Assembly (NCBI GenBank): GCA_012931725.1
Contig: CM022944.1
Location: 14,006,831-14,070,830 of the forward strand
Origin: Litsea cubeba
Taxonomy: Eukaryota; Streptophyta; Magnoliopsida; Laurales; Lauraceae
Reading direction: 5' to 3'
DNA length: 64,000 nucleotides
Shown in pieces: positions 58,075 to 64,000 of the stretch (position 1 is the first letter of the stretch; every line of letters starts with the position of its first letter). Both the position numbers and the translations under genes were made by a program. The notes under the pieces were generated by a model. That model searched no databases. It saw only the letters and a program-made list of their open reading frames with translations, and was not told the DNA's origin.

Positions 58075-58297
58075 GTCTAAAAAGGGTGACGGCGAAGTTA
58101 AACCCTAGAAGTCGCGAAACCCCAAGAAAAAACTAGACAGAGGCGCGAAGCAACTTACAGAGACAAAGAGGCGACTCAAGAACAGATCCGGGCACGTCCT
58201 ACGTCCTCGCTAGAGAGATCTCGAGCAGCAGAGCAGAAATCAAAGGTGAAAGGCAGGGGCGAAAATAAATCAGAAACAAGAAAGGAAGAAGACGACC

Positions 58298-58308
58298 CTA
58301 TTTATGGA
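58298..58308 (-). promoter_or_regulatory. Possible TATA box of the antisense gene
   Basis: On the minus strand CCATAAATAGG lies about 225 bp upstream of the ATG at 58074, in the 500 bp between the gene and the 3' LTR. Position fits a promoter with a ~195-nt leader. No experimental support. Confidence 0.45.
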
Positions 58309-58559
58309 AAGGGAACCCTCGGCGCGCGCTACTTTCGAAATTCGAAAGGACGGATTTCGTAATCCCCGCCCGTTCCATCAATAAGACAGCTCAATCAGTG
58401 AAGAGGCTACGCGTATAGCCGTCGACTCGCTTCCCAGGACAGGCAGGACAGAGCATTTATTGCTTCAAAAAAGTTGAAACGACACCAGGCAATGATCGCC
58501 GCATCCCCAGACGGATTTTCTAGCTTTCGACCACTAAAGGCTAGGACGCTTAAGAGGTC

Positions 58560-58577
58560 AAAAGTTAGGGGGCAATT
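58560..58577 (+). other. Polypurine tract, element C
   Basis: AAAAGTTAGGGGGCAAT directly precedes the 3' LTR. Confidence 0.75.
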
Positions 58578-59464
58578 GTGTGGGGGGATTTCCAGAACTC
58601 CAGGATTACGCTAATCACAGCCATCAGATGAGACTAAGCGTTCTCACGTGCCATCCGCATGCCATCCAGGTGGCATCAAACTCACCCCGGCTACCAGGAT
58701 AGAGGCCTCAGCCGAAGTCAAGCAGCTCCGGGCCGCTAGCGCCGAGCTCGGCTACCCCATGTGCCCATCTCGGCTGAGAGCTCCACCTCGGCTGAAGGAG
58801 CCGGGGCGAAAGCCGAAGCAAGAAAGAACCTCCACTTGCGCCCCTTATCCCCCACGTCATCAGGCACGTGGAGGAATAGGGGCGCGAGCTAGTGAGACAG
58901 ATGCGACATCCAGCCGTTCACAATCTTCACCAGATCCCTGAAAGGGCGGCATCCAGCGGCTGAAGCCACATCAGGGGAAGGCCCGAGGGCGGATCCGATG
59001 GTACCTCTACCGCCAAAGGCGCCCAACACGATCTGGCCCAACAAGACGCGCAATTAATGCGATGTGGGCTGATCCGACTGGCATTAAATGCAAAGTGGGC
59101 TGGAATGGACCGCATTTATTACTTTGTGGGCTGATCATGACTTCTCAATCGAATCATGGGACCCACACCAAAATATCCTCCAAAGATACGACCCAAGCCT
59201 CTATAAATAGAGCTTCATATCACAAGCAAGGTACGCACAATTCAACCTACAGAGCTGTTACTCTGCCTCTCTTCTTCCTCTCCTTCCATTGTTCCAGTTC
59301 ACTCACTGACTTTGGCATCGGAGAGCCTTGCGCCGCCCAGGCCAGGGTCCTCTGACTGTTTGCTCTTCTCTTTCAGGCTTTCGGACGGTACCTAGTCATC
59401 ACCACTTTGGATAAGTCCTCTAAGGCTCCCCAGTTATTGTGGGTCATTATTTTCTGCACCTACA
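58578..59464 (+). repeat. 3' LTR of element C
   Basis: 887 bp, same ends as the 5' LTR, with about 15 differences by eye (for example CATCTCGGC against CATCACGGC near 58768). Confidence 0.93.
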
Positions 59465-59779
59465 GTTACGAACTAGATATCAAAGTGTCATTATTAAGGT
59501 ATGAGAGGCGTCCATCTATCATGTTATTGGTCACATCAGGTTGATTCTCTCAATCCAATCTGTTGGACTAAACTCCTATGCAGACTCTTAAGATGGGTCG
59601 GGGGAGTCTGACCCCAACTATTTACAGACCTATCCTTGATGCACAATTGGATATAGCTCACAGCAATATATGGCAATGAATCACCTTCTACATAAATTAA
59701 TTATCGTGGAAGAAGACCAGCTAGGCTCCAGTGACAGTTTTAATTCAAAATACATGTTTTTAAGTGTTATACAACGCAC
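59465..59779. other. Receptor-kinase intron remnant right of element C
   Basis: Non-coding sequence between element C and the transmembrane exon. Nothing else recognised. Confidence 0.45.
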
Positions 59780-59903
59780 CTGATTTTCTTCGACTTATCT
59801 TCTTCTTTTCTGATCAGGAGGCATGCGCATATTGTTGAAAGTATAGCCAATATAACAACAATAGAGGTGTTAATGATAATCATTTTCCATGTGTCCTTGT
59901 TTC
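59780..59903 (-). pseudogene. Receptor-like kinase transmembrane exon
   Basis: The minus-strand exon has GT-AG borders (gatgcag|GAAAC ... ATCAG|gtgcg). It encodes NKDTWKMIIINTSIVVILAI then LSTICACLLIRKEEDKSKKI: one membrane-spanning helix followed by a basic stop-transfer stretch. This is the layout of the second exon of plant cysteine-rich receptor-like kinases. The next exon in order, with the juxtamembrane and glycine-loop region, is at 41471-41330 on the same strand, so the two look like parts of one gene pulled apart by elements B and C. The extracellular DUF26 exon was not found to the right. Confidence 0.7.
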
Positions 59904-60110
59904 CTGCATCAACCACAGACAAGATTACAGTTCCAGATGCATTTTGAAAACTATTGGAGAGTGGCATGTCGGAACTGGTTCCAGCTCAGCCTGAAGGAAG
60001 GTCTCACTGTCTTCAGAGATCAGGTGAATATTTGTAATTTTTTTCCTAAATGCTTAGTTTTTTATTTTTCACTTGGCAAATTGTTGTTCATAAGAGTTTT
60101 TTTATTTCAG

Positions 60111-60235
60111 AGGGTTGTGGTCAACATTTTTGATGTGAGATCTGGAAAAGTTATGAGGGACTTCAAGGGGAATGCGGATGAATTTGCAACTGGTGGGACT
60201 GGTGGTGTAGCTGCAGTGTCTTGGCCAGTATTTAG
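60111..60235 (+). pseudogene. eIF3 subunit b exon fragment
   Basis: An acceptor TTATTTCAG is followed by VVVNIFDVRSGKVMRDFKGN, ADEFATGGTGGVAAVSWPVF and a donor TTTAG|gtgatt. This is a central part of the WD40-like propeller of translation initiation factor eIF3b. The exon is open and well conserved, but neighbouring exons are absent (no RRM upstream, no FARIGKN block downstream), so it is a stray fragment. Confidence 0.8.
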
Positions 60236-60472
60236 GTGATTTTGATATCTTTATTTTTTTATTTTTTTTGAAACGGGATTTTGACTTCTTTATATTTTTT
60301 TCTTTTTGAAATGGGATTTTGACTTCTTCAGTATGTGTGCTACTCTTGTGTTTGACATCAATTTCCAATTTAACTGGTTTGCTTGGAAATGGCCCAGTTC
60401 AGGTCATAAGCATGGATTGGAATTGTGATGCTTGGAAAACATGAAACCTAATTTTGGTAATTAATAGTTATT
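60236..60472. other. Intron-like, T-rich
   Basis: Contains an imperfect duplication of GAAACGGGATTTTGACTTCTT near 60268-60330. No gene. Confidence 0.4.
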
Positions 60473-60706
60473 TAAAAATACATGGACCAAGAAAAGTACT
60501 TACACTGGCTTTGAGCTCTTCCGCATAAAAGAACGAGACATTCCCAAATGGTAAGGTCTTGGCAAAGGTTGTTTCCCGAGCTCTAAAAATACATGGACCA
60601 ATAAAAGTACTTACACTGGCTTTGAGCTCTTCCGCATAAAAGGAGACATTCCCAAATGGTAAGGTCTTGGCAAAGGTTGTTTCCCCAGCTCTAACTAGAT
60701 CTGGGT
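60473..60706. repeat. Two-copy tandem duplication, ~118 bp
   Basis: AAAAATACATGGACCAA...TTGTTTCCCGAGCTCTA is repeated head to tail with a 4-bp indel. The minus-strand frame (AGETTFAKTLPFGNVSF, AEELKASVSTF) is open through both copies but not recognised. Confidence 0.8.
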
Positions 60707-60959
60707 GCCTCAAACCTCTTTGTGCCTTTTGTTTGGATCTGAATTATGAAGTCTCATCCAAAGGTTGAAGTTAAGGATGCATTGTGAAATAAACTCCAAC
60801 CCTCAACAAGCTTAAAAAGTGAATGAGAGCTAGATTCCTGAACATGTTTTAAGAACATGAGGAGTCCTGTGATCATCTTCTTCTCCATTGACACGCTGTA
60901 TGGTGGCTATTGTAATCTTTTTGCCATGTCTTTAGTCTCTTTGGATGAGGTATTTACGG

Positions 60960-61262
60960 ACTAGTCATTGGGGCCTTTTGGAATGATGAGGCTTTTTATG
61001 AGACTAGTACTTTTCAAATTAGTCGGGGTATATGGAAAGAAAGGAACAGTAGGGCGTCGAGGGACAGTGGAAATCAAATTAGATCCTGTGGTGTGGATTG
61101 AGCTTTGGTCTCCTAACTCCTTTTCAGGATGGGTGCAAGGGGACATAAAAGATGTTGGCAATCTCTTTTACACACTACATGTTTCACTTTTCTCTTATGA
61201 ATTGTTATTCTTTACCCTTTTCACTTCCATAACATTGTTGTGTATCTTTAGAGTAATAAGAT
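60960..61262 (+). pseudogene. Possible LINE C-terminal remnant
   Basis: A frame with stops reads FWNDEAFYETSTFQISRGIW then KERNSRA. W.ERN followed by a short basic tail is seen near the ends of plant LINE and related RT proteins. The rest is too decayed to be sure. Confidence 0.3.
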
Positions 61263-61798
61263 AACGTCTATTTTGATGAATTAATGTGTACATGACAGCT
61301 TTGTCATATACCCATCCACACACACACTAACACATGCCATCATTAGATGGGTGCTTTTTGCCATTAGCAACACTGCTATACTCATTCATCAATTTACAAC
61401 CATTAGCAACACTGATGCATATATATGCTCAAGTTGCTGGCTCCTTTATGGCTATGCAGTAAAGCTTGAGCTGAAGTAAACACTTGGTATTGAATTTATT
61501 ATTTATTTCGTTTTAGTTCTTTGACTTCTTTCTGATACTGTTCTACATTGTAGCTGACTAATTATTAAAAATCTGAAATACTACTAAATGCCAGTTTAAT
61601 AGTCACAATGACTAGGCATGCTTACCCAAGGATTGACTTGGTGTTGGAACTGAATCAACTTTGCCAGACTTACCCAGCCCAAATAAGAAGGGTCTCTTTA
61701 GTGGCAAGAGTTAATGTTCGCAATGACTCAGCTAGTTAATCTGAAATTTCCTTGCCATTATATTTTAATTTAATCCCTGTATTTTGTTTGTTTATTAG
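61263..61798. other. Non-coding, nothing recognised
   Basis: AT-rich sequence ending in the acceptor TTTATTAG of the kinase-like exon. Short repeats CCATTAGCAACACTG occur at 61361 and 61401. Confidence 0.4.
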
Positions 61799-61925
61799 GT
61801 GGAGCAGTTGCAAAAGATTTTCAAGTTGTGTTGCTCGCCTTCAGAAGATTACTGGAAGAAGTCAAAGTTGCCACATGCAACCATATTTAAGCCTCAACAT
61901 CCATATAAACGATGCATAGCAGGGA
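61799..61925 (+). pseudogene. CDK-like Ser/Thr kinase exon fragment
   Basis: After the acceptor the frame reads VEQLQKIFKLCCSPSEDYWK then KSKLPHATIFKPQHPYKRCI. This is the CMGC insert region of plant CDK-like kinases of the CDKC/CRK7-related group (EVEQLHKIFKLCGSPSE.YW..SKLPHATIFKPQ). The normal continuation (A.TFKDFP) is replaced by an unrelated open stretch (GTPLRVEDAVELAESFVIST then LRAPKCFQ, to about 62005) that I cannot name. Fragment only. Confidence 0.72.
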
Positions 61926-62017
61926 ACCCCTCTTCGAGTTGAAGATGCTGTTGAGTTGGCAGAATCATTCGTGATTTCCACTTTGAGAGCTCCAAAATGT
62001 TTTCAGATGTTTGATGA

Positions 62018-62149
62018 CCCAAACCCGACAAACCCGGCTATAGCTAACCGGGCATTCGGGCGGGTTTCCGATGTGCATAAAATTACCGGGTCGGGTCAAA
62101 CCCGGCCCGATAACCCGGGACCCGACCCGATGTACACCCCTACTTTGAT
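62018..62149. mobile_element. Remnant of a hAT-type MITE end
   Basis: Sequence rich in CCCGA/CGGGT words ends CCCGATGTACACCCCTA, i.e. TAGGGGTGTACATCGGG on the minus strand, a common plant hAT-type terminus. No matching left end or target duplication was found. Confidence 0.4.
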
Positions 62150-62389
62150 CACATTTCCAGCCTCTGATCTGATTTAATATATGTAGTAATTTTTAGTTTG
62201 TTTCACTCAAATGCAATGTCATTGTATGTGCTTCGATTTTGGTGACTTCTGTAAATATACTTGGTGTTCAATAACTCATTCAGTCATATTATTATCGTAT
62301 GTTTTGATGGCCAATTGTGTGTTGTCATTGTAGAATATTTGCTCATATTTTTCATGCTTCAGTAGATGTATAGGTGGTATGCATTTTTT

Positions 62390-62999
62390 ATATATTAAAA
62401 AAAAAGATTTTTGCCCACGTTTTTTTTCGTCAGCAAAAGTAAAAAATTAAATTAAAAATTAAAAATACTTTTACCGACGTTTTTTTCGTCGTCAAAAGTA
62501 AAAAAGTCAATTAAAAATTAAAAAAATTTATGCCGACGTTTTTCTTCGTCGTCAAAAGTAAAAGGATAAATTAAAACAAACAAAATACTTTTGCCCACGT
62601 TTTTTTTTTTTTCGTCTAAAAAAGTAAAAAAAAATTAATAAAATAAAATATTTTTGCCCACATTTTTTTTTCGTCGGCAAAAGTAAAAAGAGAAATAAAA
62701 AAAATAAAATACTTTTTCCGACTTTTTATTTTTTCATCGGCAAAAGTAAAAAAAAAAAAAAAATTTAAATGAAATACTTTTGCCGACGTTTTTTTTCGTC
62801 GGTAATAGTCAAATAAATCGTCGGTAAAATTAAAATTTTTGCCAACGAAAAATAATTTCGTCGGAAAAAGGTTTTGCTGACCACATTTTACCGACAACTG
62901 GCCGACGAAACAATTTGCGTCGGTAAAAGTCTTTGCCGACGAAAATGTGAATTTTGGCGACGAAATTTTTCGTCGCCAAAAATGCAAATTCTTGTAGTG
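62390..62999. mobile_element. CACTA-type terminus with subterminal TTTTGCCGACG repeats
   Basis: The right edge reads TTGCAAATT...CTTGTAGTG, i.e. CACTACAAG... on the minus strand. To its left, 600 bp are built of repeated words TTTTGCCGACG, TTTTTTCGTCG and GGCAAAAGTAAAAA, spaced about 60 bp apart, plus poly-A runs. This is the subterminal region of a plant CACTA element or a MITE from one. No left end was seen, so it is truncated. Confidence 0.6.
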
Positions 63000-63107
63000 C
63001 GGGTCTGTTGGGCCTTACTATATCATTTACTACTGTTAATAACTATTTGCTAAGGATCTTTTACTTTTCTGTCACAATATCTTGAAAGTTCTTTTCTAAA
63101 ACACTTA

Positions 63108-63903
63108 GTGCCTGTTCATGTGCATGGAATTGACTTCCTAGGATTTTTTTTTCTCAATGATAAAGTGGCGTTTATTTATTTACTGGTAGTTGGTTGTTAT
63201 GCCTGCTACAAAACAAAAGTTTACAAAAGGTGAACAAAACTCATCCAAAAATGAAAACAACCACACAACCCTTTCTGGTTGAGTACAGTGACTCAGTGAG
63301 TGCTATATTCTGGTTGCAGTTGCTGGTCAGCTGTGCAACGTCTGGATTTCTTGCAAATAAAACACTGTAGCATCAATAGGGGGATCATTAGAGAAGATAG
63401 ATAGAGATGGAGAGGCATTTCGTGCTAGGGGATCAGCAACCCAGGTGGCTGATCGTCTACAAAATATTGGTTCCCCATGAGCCTAGCTTCGTTAAGAGCT
63501 GCCCAATCATTCTCCATAAGATCATCAGTTTCAACAATAAGGTCATAGAAGAATGAAGTGCTTCAATGGGGATGAGTCGCTTCCCAGGAATTATCGTAAA
63601 ATGAGTTGCAACAAAAAATTATTAAAGAGGTGAGGATGAAGGATGTAAGGCGAATGAGCAGATGGAACCCAAACTTCCCCCTAGGATTTTACTTACTTGG
63701 CAATGATTGAGCATTTATTTTCAATCATTCTCAATTCATATTCCATTAAAATAGAGATGTTAATCCATAGCCATTTATGGATCTTCTCCCTTGTTTCTTC
63801 AACTTCAATCACAGTTAGAAATACTTTTCTATGAATTCCTAAAAAGTCAGACAAATGAATTCCTAAGAAGTAAGAATTCAATTCCATGCAGCCAAACGGG
63901 CAC
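63108..63903. mobile_element. PIF/Harbinger-like non-autonomous element, 796 bp
   Basis: The left end GTGCCTGTTCATGTGCATGG and the right end read on the minus strand, GTGCCCGTTTGGCTGCATGG, are imperfect inverted repeats continuing with AATTGA. Flanks are TTA at 63105-63107 and 63904-63906, the 3-bp target preferred by PIF/Harbinger elements. No transposase is present. The interior has a minus-strand stretch (VETDDLMENDWAALNEARL) that I could not place. Confidence 0.6.
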
Positions 63904-64000
63904 TTACTGTTTTCCATTTTCTATATTTTTTTTCTCTCAAAATAAATGTTATCTTCAATACGCGATAAATCCCCAAAATTCTAAAATGCCCTACTGTTTT

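Larger units (their letters stand above)
47237..59464 (+). mobile_element. Element C: Tat/Retand-type Ty3/gypsy element with antisense gene
   Basis: 12.2 kb with LTRs of 888 and 887 bp (47237-48124, 58578-59464), primer site, gag-pol on the plus strand (48207-53416), a 76-bp tandem array (53521-54200), an antisense three-exon gene (58074-55584) and a polypurine tract. By eye the LTRs differ at about 15 positions, so the insertion is fairly young. Gag-pol carries one stop, at least two frameshifts and a deletion of the first RNase H. The flanking pentamers CTAAT and GTTAC do not match, so no target duplication is visible. Confidence 0.93.

Overview
This window is nuclear DNA of a flowering plant. 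The evidence is spliced gene pieces with GT-AG introns whose products match plant families (D-type cyclin, CBL calcium sensor, YODA-type MAPKKK, cysteine-rich receptor kinase, CRS2-associated CRM protein), plus plant-specific transposon lineages (Tekay/Del chromovirus, Tat/Retand-type Ty3 elements, CACTA, hAT, Mutator-like and PIF/Harbinger-like elements). The species cannot be told from the sequence. I see no complete host gene. The window is a graveyard of nested transposable elements and of gene fragments that kept their introns, so they were copied or left behind as DNA and not through mRNA.

Layout. 1-2725: AT-rich sequence with one terminal-repeat copy (511-653) and a 150-bp Mutator-like MITE. 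2726-39295: a 36.6-kb interval bracketed by ~145-bp inverted repeats. Just inside the left repeat is a FYVE-protein first exon; just inside the right repeat is a U1-70K first exon on the other strand. Between them lie CBL, MAPKKK, CAF (CRM domain), PSD and heparanase-like exons. Later insertions split this interval: a CACTA-like element (about 3828-8505) carrying cyclin D and PPR pieces plus a nested hAT-like element; a 10.4-kb Tekay-type chromovirus (13172-23599, target duplication AATTA) inside a PSD intron; a multi-layer foldback region (25363-30350); and a truncated Tat/Retand-type element A (33181-about 38442).

39296-64000: a cysteine-rich receptor-like kinase pseudogene on the minus strand (exons at 41.0, 41.4 and 59.8 kb). 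It is split by element B (41788-46570, target duplication ATGAG, with gag but no pol and three tandem arrays), a tRNA-derived SINE (46961-47236), and element C (47237-59464). Beyond it are an eIF3b exon, a CDK-like kinase exon, a CACTA terminus and a PIF/Harbinger-like element.

The most notable feature is in element C. Its sense gag-pol is broken by a stop, frameshifts and a ~515-bp deletion that removed the first RNase H. On the opposite strand, between pol and the 3' LTR, lies a three-exon gene that appears intact: 777 codons, canonical introns, no stop, its own TATA-like box. It encodes a putative 'gypsy-type transposon' (Transposase_28-like) N-terminus, a basic low-complexity middle and a long coiled coil. 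Extra antisense ORFs are known in the Tat/Retand lineage, but their function is not.
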